Positions 35,972-45,644 of a DNA stretch of 64,000 bases are shown piece after piece. The position numbers and the translations under genes were made by a program. The stretch is taken from the NCBI RefSeq assembly GCF_932294415.1, contig NC_065536.1, positions 7,810,474 to 7,874,473 of the forward strand, read 5' to 3'. Positions within the stretch are counted from its first letter, which is position 1, and every line of letters begins with the position of its first letter. The stretch is from Quercus robur. Taxonomy: Eukaryota; Streptophyta; Magnoliopsida; Fagales; Fagaceae. The notes under the pieces are model-generated. The model did no database searches and had not been told where the DNA came from. It saw only the letters and a program-made list of their open reading frames with translations.

Positions 35972-37423
35972 TGATGAGAATGCAAAATGTCATATTTTTC
36001 TCCCTTAATGTTTAGTCTTTTATATTTATTTGGTGCCTAAATGTACTCATTATTCTTATATTTTGATTTAGGATGCAAATGGAGGCATTAAGTGCAAAAC
36101 GTAGTTAATTGGGCGATTTTGGACAACTTTGACATCGCTTTGTAATCTGGGAAAAACTCTCTCATCCGAGCTTCGATTGAGATGATTCAAGATGATATGG
36201 AACGCAAAGAAAAAGCTCTACAACTTTCATGTTTTGAGTTTTGAGAGATACGGGCTGAATAAAGGTCAAAATTGAATAAAGGTCAAAATCGAACTTGAAG
36301 TTGCTGCACCTGCACTGCTGACGTTCTGGAATGTTCCTTTGCCTGCAATTCTAATACGCAGATCTGGTGTGGGTTATTTTTGGAAGGTTCCAGATCTGAT
36401 GCACGAAAATTCCAGCTGAAAAACACCACTTTCCTAGTTATATTAGGACTTTGTTTTATTTTTAATATTTTTCTTTAATTAGTCAGACTTGGATATTATT
36501 ATTTAGAATATTTTTAGGAGATTTTGTAGGCTTGGGAAAGGGGGAATTAATGTATAAAAGGGGGAGGAGAAATTAGAATTGGACACACAAACCTCTCTCT
36601 CCCCTCTTCTCTGATTTTCTCCTTTGAGTTTTCATCATGACCCTGCGTGGCTAAACTTTTATACTTGGTCGAAGGAAACTAAAGCCTTGGAATCAATAAA
36701 ACTGTTAGATTTAATTTGTTTTTATTGTTCAATTTATGTTTTGAATATCAGATGTTCTTCTGTGCCTATTTTCATGATTGTCTTGTTTAAATACTAGGAG
36801 GCTTACTAGTTTATTATTCATTGCAATCTACTGCTAGGTTAGATATCAAATTCGTAATTGTTTGATCTCTCTAACTTGTGAAACAACCAAGATTTAATAA
36901 TTTGCTGCGTCAAAAATTATTAGATCTTAGGAAGAACGCTTGACTAAATTAAATACAACCGCTTGTGCTTGTGTTGTTTAATTTCATCGATCCCTCTAAT
37001 TCTTAAGGCTTCTATTAGATTAAACCTTTAGTGCTTGTCTTGGATTGTTTAGTAGTTAGGGTTTATTAGATTGCTTGTTTTCTAATTAATTACGACTAAG
37101 GAGAGATAGGAAAATAGTTCAAACGGTGAATATTCAAAGTGTTAATTGATATATACTTGCATCGATGATCAGTTGTAAAATTCCAATGGTGGATGTTGAC
37201 TTAGACCAAGGTTTCTTCTCTTGATTGATTTTGATACTTTGATTTGAATTGTTCCTTAGTTGTTTTTCTTAAAATTGTTTTCATTATACTCAAACCCCCT
37301 CTCCTTGTTCACGTAGCATAAAACTAAGCTAGATACTCTCTGTGAGAACGATCCTTACTCGCACTACTACATATATTTTTAGGAGTATAGGTTTTACTTT
37401 TGGTTGCCTACGACGGCACACCA
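35972..37423 (+). mobile_element. Solo LTR inserted at the gag start (TSD ATTGT)
   Basis: A 1452-bp block begins TGATGAGAATGC and ends GGCACACCA, flanked by a perfect 5-bp duplication ATTGT (35967-35971 and 37424-37428). TATAAAAG at 36553-36560 marks the LTR promoter in plus orientation. The right end (TGTGAGAACGATCC, then a CGACGGCACACCA terminus) resembles Ty3/gypsy LTR ends of the Athila/Tat kind. It separates the gag ATG plus four codons from the rest of gag. Confidence 0.85.
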
Positions 37424-37469
37424 ATTGTTCTCTATCCATGATTAACAGGGATGGTAGCACAAGAATTTG

Positions 37470-37484
37470 CCCACTCTGATGCCA
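37470..37484 (-). other. Primer-binding site of the SIRE-like element
   Basis: On the minus strand, two bases after the LTR end, is TGGCATCAGAGTGGG. This is one substitution away from TGGTATCAGAG, the usual initiator Met-tRNA primer site of plant copia elements. Confidence 0.8.
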
Positions 37485-37486
37485 CT

Positions 37487-38465
37487 TGATAAGCCAAGAA
37501 TGTATTGACCCATTTGGTAACTTAATCAAATTAATTAGATTCAATTACATGCAATAGTGTGGTAGCACAAACAAATCACCAAATAACTAAATGCAGCGGA
37601 AAATAAATTTGATAAGGGTGATTTGTTTACGAATGAGGAAAACCACAGAGGCAAAACCCCACTGGGTGAATTTAAGGTCACCACTCCCTAGAATCCACTA
37701 TTATTAAAACAAGTAGTTACAAGTAAAGGAATCCTAGTATCTTATACTAACCTACAGTTGAACCCTCACCCCAATACATAATTGGACTTGTAATGTAGTG
37801 ACAATCTCTTATTTCAATGCACGGCTCCAAGTACGTGACTAACCAATTGATGTACGGATCCTAGTATGTGACTAACACACTAACTTGAGAAAGATGTTGG
37901 CTGCAAAGTCCTTCAGTTCATCCACACAATGAAGATCAAGAAGCTCCTTGATTACAAAACTTTACGGCGTACAAACACAACAGCTTCTATAAGAGAAAGA
38001 TAAACTAGGGCAAATTGTCTTCGGTTACAATTTGAGTGTAACAATAATTGCAACAACCTTTGCATCCAATGAAACGATCCTTAAAATAATTCTTATATAT
38101 GTCTAGAATTGTGGGAAAGAAACCCTACATAGATAGCTTGGATATGTGTAAAAAACAGATCTAGAAATCTAAATTTCGTAATTCTCGATAGATACAGCTT
38201 CTATCGAGAGTTGTTGAGAATTATATATTAAATGTTGATAGATACATCTGTTGAGCTATCTGTTGAGCTTTAATGAATAATACTTCTTCACTTGATTATT
38301 GGACAGACTTGCATGGCTTCAATACTTAGATTTGAACTCTTGTTTCTTGAAGTATTAAACACATCTTAGATCTACCCAATTACAATAAGTAAAGTGCGTT
38401 TTGTTAAAGGATTAGCCAATTCTATATGACATATGTTCATAACAAGTTCCACATATATCCTAACA
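37487..38465 (-). repeat. 5' LTR of the SIRE-like element
   Basis: 979 bp. On the minus strand it starts TGTTAGGATATATG and ends GGCTTATCA next to the primer-binding site. The outer ~150 bp plus flanking DNA are duplicated in tandem at 38624-38929. Confidence 0.85.
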
Positions 38466-38929
38466 TTTATAAATGCTTACAAACACCGAACAGTTATGAC
38501 TTTTCATTTTTTAATAGGTACCTTTTACGTCAATAGGTATATTTTCATTGAAAAGACACATTTCCAATCAATAGACATATTTTCATTCAACAGAAACCCT
38601 TTTATTCAATAGGCACCTTTTTATTCAATACTTGGACTTGAACTCTTGTTTCTTGAAGTATTAAATATGTCTTAAATCTACCCAATTATAAGTAAAGTGC
38701 GTTTTGTCCAAGGATTAGCCAATTCTATATGACATATGTTCATAACAAGTTCCACATATGTCCTAACATTTATAAATGCTTACAAACACCGAACAGTTGT
38801 GACTTTTCATTTTTTAACAGGTACATTTTCATTGAAAAGGCACATTTCCAATCAATAGACATATTTTCATTCAATAGACACCTTTTTATTCAATAGGCAC
38901 ATTTTCATTCAATAGGAACATTTTTGGCC
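38318..38929. repeat. ~305-bp tandem duplication across the LTR/flank junction
   Basis: The two copies, 38318-38623 and 38624-38929, each contain the last ~145 bp of the LTR, its end CCTAACA (38465 and 38768) and about 155 bp of the flank starting TTTATAAATGCTTAC. The copies differ by several substitutions and small indels. Both junctions share TTCAATA, suggesting microhomology-mediated duplication after the element had inserted. The flank itself consists of short T(T/C)ATTCAATAG-type repeats. Confidence 0.85.
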
Positions 38930-39589
38930 AATAGAAACTTTGTGTTATTTCTTTCAATATCAAATTTTTTTTGTTTTTTAATTTCATGCATTTTTGCTTA
39001 CTACAATTTTTTTTCCCTAAAACTCATTTGGTAGCTATTCCCATACATTGCACGGGTGGGTTAGCGACTATTATATATATGTATGTATGTATAATTTTTA
39101 TTTAAATAAATTATTCAAATTGTTCTCTTTCTCAAAAGAGATTATTATGATAATCAAAATTTTATTTTCTAATTATATGTTAAGTTTTGGTTATCATACT
39201 GAATATGTATAATTTATTCTCTAAATTTTATTGTAGATAATTAGTTGTCCTTAAAAATTAAACAATTTCAAAAAGTAATTTCCATCACTCTATTTTTTAC
39301 AAATATATAATTTTATAATTTTTGATGTTTTTGATAGATATTATTATTTTTTGAAATGTTCCATATTCTTCTAACTATTTTTATTATGCATTATATTTTC
39401 CTAGTTTCTTTTGGTACAATTAAAATTTTTAAGTTTCAAAGCTATTATTCAAATTTCTCATTCTCTTAAGGAGATTATTTTGATAACCAAAACTTATCAT
39501 ATAATTACAATTGATATTGCTTAAATAATTAATAGTACTCTAAACCCAAACTTGCATTTTCCTATTCTTAAGTAGGTACACCGAATTGG

Positions 39590-39965
39590 GTAGAAGTGAT
39601 TTGAAATAGACCAAGTGGTTCGAAGTGGACGGGATAAAACAAATTGGATTGAATGGACTAAATTGAACTAAATAGACCGAAGTGGAACGAATTGGACCTA
39701 ATGCGCCAAATTGCACTGAATTGGCCGGAATGGACCAAAGTAGACCTAATGGGACTGAAGTAGATCGAATGGACCGAAATATATGGAAGTGAACCAAATG
39801 AACCGAATTAGAATGAATTGACTGAAGTAGACTGAATGAACCTAATTGAACTGAAATGGACCGAGGTAGACCAAATTAGACCAAGATAGACTAAATTGGA
39901 CTGAGGTAAACTAAAGTAAACCGAACTGGACTGAATAGATGAAGTGGATTGAAATGGAATGAATG
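39590..39965. repeat. Degenerate decamer satellite-like tract
   Basis: About 35 imperfect copies of a roughly 10-bp word, close to AATTGGACTG or AAGTGGACCG, run through this interval. The reverse frame 39540-39797 is open only because of this periodicity. The same kind of word does not occur elsewhere in the window. Confidence 0.8.
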
Positions 39966-41852
39966 TCGATCTGTAATTAGCATAGCCACGATTGTGTTAT
40001 GATATAAACTCAAATTCTTACTACCAAAATAATCAAGTATTAACTCAAACAAATAGATTCTAAACTGAGTAATAGAAAAAAGGAGACCCTTTTAATCTAC
40101 GAGAGAAGAAATCAGAGGCAGAAGCAAGAGCATTTTATAATGCTAGTTAGGCTGTGCAAATTTTATTGTTCTTTGCTCAGGTCTTGTCCTTGCAACTTGC
40201 TTCAATATTTGCTTTCTCCACTGTTATATTTTAGTGGAAGAGTTAGCTTGGGAGGAAGAAGAAGAAGATGGGATATATGGCGTTGTTTTAATAAAATATA
40301 TGGTTTGGTTTTGTTTATCTGTTTTATGTTTTTAATTGGTTCATTGTGAATATTGTTAGATAGTGTTCAAGTCGAACTCTTACGAGATTCAATAAGATTT
40401 CAGGAACCCAAAACACAAGATGGAAACTAGAATGTGTAAACAAACATTGTATAACTATTATTAACGAAGACTTTGTTATGCTATTGGGTGATTCGTTGAA
40501 CTCAACGTGATAAAAAAAAAAGTCTTATAAATAAAACCAACTGGTAAGATACTATTTTCTTAAAAAGAACTCTTTCCTAATATACGCATGCTAAATCTAG
40601 AAGTATTCAGTTAGTCAACACACGCAGGATCTTGTTGAGTTGCATTCCAACCTTCTGAATCTTTATATTTGTGTCCATTCCCACCAAGTCTTTTGGGTCC
40701 CTCCCTATTCCAAGTGGATAATATTTTATACTTAAAAAAATGTAGATCCTTCTTTGTATTACCCTCCGGCTGCTCCTCGGAGGAACTAACTAGCCAACCA
40801 TATTGGACTCTAAAATATTGGCAAAATTAATATATTATTTCCCTTTTTTTTTTTTTATATATATAGAATTTAATATATTATTTCAGAATGAGTTAGGATT
40901 GTCACTATGTCAAAACAATAGTACATCTTTCCAAAAAATACTGCAATCTTGAAATGTCTCTCTCTCACATACAGTATGAAAATATTCACAAATCAATTAG
41001 AAAATTTATTGTTTTAATTAGATTTTTCTAAAACTAGAGAAGATTTATGTAATTTGCACCTACAAGCTTTTCATTATTCACCGAGGAAAAAAATCATTTA
41101 GCGAAAAGGGTCAAATATATGTGGTCAATAATGTCTTTTTATTTTGGCTGGGAAAAATATCATCAAAAATTGAAGATAAATGCATTTAGAGGAATAATAC
41201 TACTAAATTACACACCTCTCATTTTCAACTCTTCTTATTGTTGATGGAAACATCATCCTACATTGATATGGAAACGTCATCATTGTGAGCAACACTCTAG
41301 AAATGATTAACTCTGGATCTCAAAGTCTCCAGAATTAAAAAAGGAAAAAAAAATAAAAAATCCCTCAAGGCCTTTTCCATATCAATGGTACATACTAATA
41401 TATACTGAATTATATCATCATATTGATTTAAAAAAATAATAAAAAAAGTCAAAGAGACTGCATAAAGAGAACTTGGACCCTTCCCCCATCAACGAAGGCC
41501 ATAATTGAGCCTAAATATTTACTCAGTGGTTAGACAAGACTTTTGATTGTGCTGATTTGCCCTCCAAATCAAGAATCTTCCTATGCCATGTGGAGAGGTA
41601 TAGATATACTATTTTGGTACATAAAACAATGTCCTCAGGCTTATCTAAATTGGACCAAGCACGTAACGAGTCAACAAATCAATATTAAATGTTTGCTGGA
41701 ATGTGAATACAATCAGCCATCATAATGAACGGTTTGCAGGAAATATTCAAGAAAAAAAAAAAGGGTATGCAGAAACTAAATTTTTTTTTTTTTTTAAATC
41801 ACGTATATAAAATTTTCATTTAGAAGTTGGTCCATATGCAGAGTCTTTTGCC
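39966..41852. other. Intergenic region upstream of the receptor kinase
   Basis: No gene is seen. The sequence is AT-rich with scattered homopolymers. The region before the kinase probably includes its promoter, but no convincing core element could be fixed. The open frames at 40140-40349 and 41543-41725 match no family. Confidence 0.5.
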
Positions 41853-42065
41853 TTGTTTTATTTATTTATCTATTTATTTTTTGTTTATATTTTCTTGGCA
41901 ATACATCATAAAAAGTCTTGGTGTGCGCAACTAGTGGGCAGGCAAACAAGTAGAAAGATTATTTCAACAAGTGAGCAGTTCAGATTTTGTTCTTCAATTA
42001 TATATGACGAAGAATATTTAAGTAGTAGAAAGATCTCAATCGTGCAATACCTCTTGCATTTCCTT

Positions 42066-44462
42066 ATGGATATCTCAATTTTCTTCCTTCTTTTATGTCT
42101 TCTACAAACTCTTTCTCTATCTTCATCTAATACATTAGACACTCTTAGAGGCACATCTCTATCAGTTGAGAAACCAAGTGACAAATTGGTTTCAGAAAAT
42201 GGTGAATTCTCTGCGGGGTTTTTCCCTGTTGGAGATAATGCTTTTTGCTTTGCCATATTGCTGAACAAGTCCTCAACTCCCACAGTTGTTTGGATGGCAA
42301 ACCGAGATGAACCTGTTAATGGAAGAGGTTCCGTGCTTTCTATTTTCGCAGACGGCCAGCTTCTACTAACCAATTCACTTGGTATCGTCATTTGGACAAC
42401 TAAAGCAGCAGACTTGACCTCATTAGAGGTCACCAATTTGCAACTACAGCTCCAAAACACAGGCAATCTCGTTCTTCATAATTCCAAAGGTGTTGTCATC
42501 TGGCAAAGCTTTGATTCACCATCAGATACGCTTCTACCTCAACAAGCACTCACCATGATGTCGAGCCTTATCTCAAGAAAAAGCCAAGATGACTATTCTT
42601 CTGGCAACTATAAGCTCTTTTTTGACAATGATAATGTGCTCCGCCTGCTTTTCCAAGGTCCCACAATGTCCAGTCTCTACTGGCCGGATCCATGGCTTAC
42701 AGACCCTGGACAAGCTGGAAGATCTATGTACAATACTAGTAGACGTGCACTACTACACGACTTGGGTTATTTTGAGTCATCTGATAATTTTCAATTCAAT
42801 GCAACAGATTTTGGTGTGGTAACTCACAGACGATTAACACTTGACCCTGATGGCAACCTGCGATTATACAGCCTGCAAAAGATGAATGGGAGTTGGGATT
42901 GGGTTGTAACATGGCAAGCCTTCTCTGACCCATGCAGGATTCACGGCATATGTGGACCTAATAGTCTTTGCAGTTATGATCCTGTTTCTGGCAGGAGATG
43001 CACTTGCTTGCAGGGCTTCAAGCTTAAAGATCAGACTGACTGGTCTTATGGCTGTGAACCAGAATTCAGCATCCCTTGCAACCATACAGATGAGTCTAGC
43101 TTTGTCCAACTTGCTCATGCTGAATTCTATGGCTCAGATATGTTCTTCCATCAGAATGTTACCTTTCAATTTTGTCAAGAACAGTGCCTGAATAGGTGTG
43201 ACTGCAATGGCTTCCAGTATAATTACAATGAAGGTAGTGGTTACTATAATTGTTACCCCAAGTATCTACTAATGAGTGGACACCAATCGCCAAATTTTGT
43301 TGGAGATTTTTATTTAAGACTACCAAAAGCTGGTCTTTTTTATAGCAAGATTCCTGATGACGAATTCAAGTTACAATGTTCGGCCAACCTATCCAAGCAA
43401 ATCATTAGAACGTATGAAAATAAGACCGTAAAGCTTTTGCTTTGGTTTGCCACTTCAGTGGGAGGTATGGAGGTGACTTGTGTTTTGCTGGTCTGGTTAT
43501 TCTTGTTAAGAACTAGTAAACATCCTAACCCAGATCCTGCTTCACAAGGATATCTCCTCACAACTAAATTTAAGCGATTCACCTTTGATGAGCTAAGAAA
43601 GGCAACGCGGGGATTCAAAGAAGTGATTGGGCGAGGAGCAGGAGGGACAGTATACAAAGGTGTACTGCCTGATCAGCGGGTTGCAGCAATCAAGCGACTC
43701 GATGAAGCTAACCAAGGAGAAGCAGAATTTCTAGCTGAAGTAAGCACCATTGGCATGTTGAACCACATGTACTTAATAGAGATGTGGGGATATTGTGCAG
43801 AGGGAAAGCATAAGCTTCTGGTGTATGAGTACATGGAACATGGATCTTTAGCTGAAAATATTAGTTCTAATGCACTTGATTGGAAGAAGAGGTTTGAAAT
43901 AGCAGTGGGCACTGCAAAAGGCTTAGCTTATCTGCATGAAGAGTGCTTAGAGTGGGTTTTACATTGTGATGTAAAGCCTCAGAATATATTGCTAGATTCC
44001 AACTTTCAACCAAAAGTAGCAGATTTTGGCTTGTCTAAACTAGTAAGTAGAAGCATGAGTGATCATTCAAGCTTCTCAAGGATGAGGGGAACTAGAGGTT
44101 ACATGGCTCCTGAGTGGATTTACAATCTTCCAATTACTTCTAAAGTGGATGTTTATAGTTATGGAATTGTGCTGTTGGAAATGGTGACTGGAAAGAGCCC
44201 AAGTGGCATCCATACCTCTGATAGTGGAGAGACAAGAGAGCATAAGAGGTTGGTCACTTTGGTAAAAGAGTATATTAACATTGGAACTGCAACAAGGAAG
44301 TCATGGATTGAAGAAATTATAGATCCCATGATGTTTGGCAAATATGACAAGGTTAAGATGGAACTTTTGGTCAAAGTGGCCTTGCAATGTGTGGCAGAAG
44401 ACAGGGATGAGAGACCCAGCATGAACCAAGTAGTAGAGATGCTTATAGGCCATGAGGATTAA
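42066..44462 (+). CDS. G-type lectin S-receptor-like serine/threonine kinase (ZmPK1-like)
   Basis: An intronless gene for a 798-residue type I membrane receptor kinase. The ATG at 42066 was chosen because it starts a clear signal peptide (MDISIFFLLLCLLQTLSLSS); the frame is open 71 codons further upstream, but that extension looks non-coding. In order: bulb-type lectin domain (about 30-160, WQSFDSPSDTLL at 146-157), S-locus glycoprotein region (to about 285), EGF-like Cys cluster (290-330), PAN-like region (338-420), transmembrane segment (about 457-482) and kinase domain (about 518-795). The kinase has the Gly-loop GRGAGGTVYKG, Lys543, Glu558, the HCDVKPQN catalytic loop (Asp635; Cys replaces Arg, so non-RD), DFG at 653-655 and APEW. 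All catalytic residues are present and the length is normal. Such receptors sense extracellular ligands in defence or development. The ligand is unknown. Confidence 0.93.
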   Translation: MDISIFFLLLCLLQTLSLSSSNTLDTLRGTSLSVEKPSDKLVSENGEFSAGFFPVGDNAFCFAILLNKSSTPTVVWMANRDEPVNGRGSVLSIFADGQLLLTNSLGIVIWTTKAADLTSLEVTNLQLQLQNTGNLVLHNSKGVVIWQSFDSPSDTLLPQQALTMMSSLISRKSQDDYSSGNYKLFFDNDNVLRLLFQGPTMSSLYWPDPWLTDPGQAGRSMYNTSRRALLHDLGYFESSDNFQFNATDFGVVTHRRLTLDPDGNLRLYSLQKMNGSWDWVVTWQAFSDPCRIHGICGPNSLCSYDPVSGRRCTCLQGFKLKDQTDWSYGCEPEFSIPCNHTDESSFVQLAHAEFYGSDMFFHQNVTFQFCQEQCLNRCDCNGFQYNYNEGSGYYNCYPKYLLMSGHQSPNFVGDFYLRLPKAGLFYSKIPDDEFKLQCSANLSKQIIRTYENKTVKLLLWFATSVGGMEVTCVLLVWLFLLRTSKHPNPDPASQGYLLTTKFKRFTFDELRKATRGFKEVIGRGAGGTVYKGVLPDQRVAAIKRLDEANQGEAEFLAEVSTIGMLNHMYLIEMWGYCAEGKHKLLVYEYMEHGSLAENISSNALDWKKRFEIAVGTAKGLAYLHEECLEWVLHCDVKPQNILLDSNFQPKVADFGLSKLVSRSMSDHSSFSRMRGTRGYMAPEWIYNLPITSKVDVYSYGIVLLEMVTGKSPSGIHTSDSGETREHKRLVTLVKEYINIGTATRKSWIEEIIDPMMFGKYDKVKMELLVKVALQCVAEDRDERPSMNQVVEMLIGHED

Positions 44463-44648
44463 TATTTGTTAAAATAATTTAGAAGTTTTGTTTAATTTGA
44501 GTTGTAAAAAGATTTCATTATGCATTCATATTTCTTTTTTGTGGAAGAATAGAAATTTTTGAACTGTAATAAAGGAATTTATGGATTCATCTTCTCTCCA
44601 TTGTATATAGAAGTTTCTTTGATTTTTTATGACATGTAAAATTTGATA
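44463..44648 (+). promoter_or_regulatory. 3' UTR and polyadenylation signal of the receptor kinase
   Basis: AATAAA at 44568-44573 lies about 105 bases after the stop codon, within T-rich sequence, a normal plant polyadenylation context. No other function is seen before the MITE at 44649. Confidence 0.55.
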
Positions 44649-44833
44649 AAGAGTAATGCTATAGTCACAAACTATTTTACAATATTTTTACAAAATGTTG
44701 ATGTTACAAACTTCTTATTGGTTTTCATTAAGGCCCATAATTAATGTAACTATTTTGTTTATCAATAATCACTCAGTATATTAGCAATTTGTAAAATTTT
44801 TATAAAATAGTTTGTATCTTTAGCATTATTCTT
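44649..44833. mobile_element. 185-bp MITE downstream of the receptor kinase
   Basis: Inverted termini AAGAGTAATGCTA / TAGCATTATTCTT continue into CACAAACTATTTTA and its complement. TGATA flanks both ends (44644-44648 and 44834-44838). It is non-coding. The class is uncertain; the short duplication alone does not decide it. Confidence 0.75.
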
Positions 44834-45644
44834 TGATAAGTGTACGAGAGAGAAAGCAGAAAATGTTGGATACTTTTAGCCTCTTGGTTAATTTAACATG
44901 CTTTACAAGGTTGTTACTAAACTGTTGGCCAGACATATGAAGCCTTTCCCATATGAACTCATTAATCCACTTCAGGCGAGCTTCATCTTCGGCAGGAGAG
45001 CAATAGACAACATTGTATATTCCAAAAGGCTGTTATGAAATTCAAGGGAAGCAAGCCCAAATGTCAATCAAGATTGGTTTTGTGAAATTTTATGACATGC
45101 TATAATGGAATTTCGTTCCTTGGAATCTAGAAATTGGTTTTGAGAAAACCTTCCTCTTACTAGTGATAAGGGATATAAAGGAGAACATATCCTAAGCTCT
45201 TGTGTTTCTTCCTTGTAAAGCCTTGGACCTGAGGGAGCTGGTGGTGTGATTAGGGTTATGACAGTAAGGAATAAAAGGCTTTTTGAGGAATATTAAGATT
45301 GCTTTGGGAGAACCATGACCTGAGTGGGTCAAAGTGAGTTTCAAAATAGTTACTCAATTGATGAAAATTTCCCTTTGTCGGGTTTCACATTTGCATTAGT
45401 CACTTATTATTTTAAGAAAAAACCAAGTAAAAAAAATTATAAAAAATACATATTTATCTATCTATATACATTTAAAAGCTGAAACTTAGAATTTATTATT
45501 GCTATACTCCTGTTGAGCCAAATCAGCAGTTATATCATCCACCCATTTTCAACATATATTGTTTTTATCTTCTTCTTAATGAAAGTTACAGTATTCTTAT
45601 AAAAAAAACATAGAAAAAAAAATAGAGCTATTGAGATTTGAGAG
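44834..45644. other. Intergenic DNA before the carboxylesterase
   Basis: No complete gene is seen. Around 44920-45050 the plus strand has faint LINE RT-like words (ELINPLQASFIFGRRAID-like reading with frameshifts), suggesting a tiny decayed LINE piece. The rest is AT-rich and includes the upstream region of the esterase. Confidence 0.4.

Larger units (their letters stand above)
32965..37440 (-). pseudogene. Copia gag polyprotein, interrupted by two solo LTRs
   Basis: The ATG lies at 37438-37440, 30 bases downstream of the primer-binding site. Only four codons precede the first insertion. The frame resumes at about 35970 with LTIPPLFDGINYAYWK, the standard copia gag start region, and continues with FDEFYAKLKDI, NLGE and LRSLPERF. 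It is cut again at 35347 and resumes at 34226 with a Ser/Asp-rich segment and CFGCQGFVHMKQEYP, a zinc knuckle in which the last Cys has become Tyr. A coiled-coil-like stretch follows (33577-33801). Next comes an intact CCHC knuckle (CYHCGALGHTRPNC, about 33190) and the end of gag near 32965. A frameshift near 35745 and an in-frame TAA shortly after are further damage. Copia gag forms virus-like particles and packages the RNA. Confidence 0.8.
28675..38465 (-). mobile_element. SIRE-like copia element lacking pol
   Basis: It is read right to left. The 5' LTR is 37487-38465 (979 bp), followed by a Met-tRNA type primer-binding site (37470-37484), gag, an env-like ORF, a polypurine tract (29271-29282) and a 3' LTR of which only 28675-29270 remains. 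Gag spans 37440 to about 32965 and the env-like ORF 31005-29857. Between them, where protease, integrase, RT and RNase H should be, lie under 2 kb of simple repeats and AT-rich DNA. Two solo LTRs sit inside gag (35972-37423 and 34232-35342). The layout gag, (pol lost), env-like is that of a deletion derivative of a SIRE/Maximus-lineage copia element. Confidence 0.82.

Noticed and set aside
39010..39070. CCATACATTGCACGGGTGGG motif, similar to motifs near 49206, as a transposon end
   Set aside because: Such GCA-palindromic words are common in plant repeats, but no partner end or duplication was found.
39540..39797. 85-codon frame on the minus strand
   Set aside because: Open because of the 10-bp repeat; amino-acid pattern simply repeats with the tract.
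41853..42065. 71-codon N-terminal extension of the receptor kinase
   Set aside because: The frame is open, but it precedes a canonical signal peptide and has no similarity to the family; the ATG at 42066 fits better.
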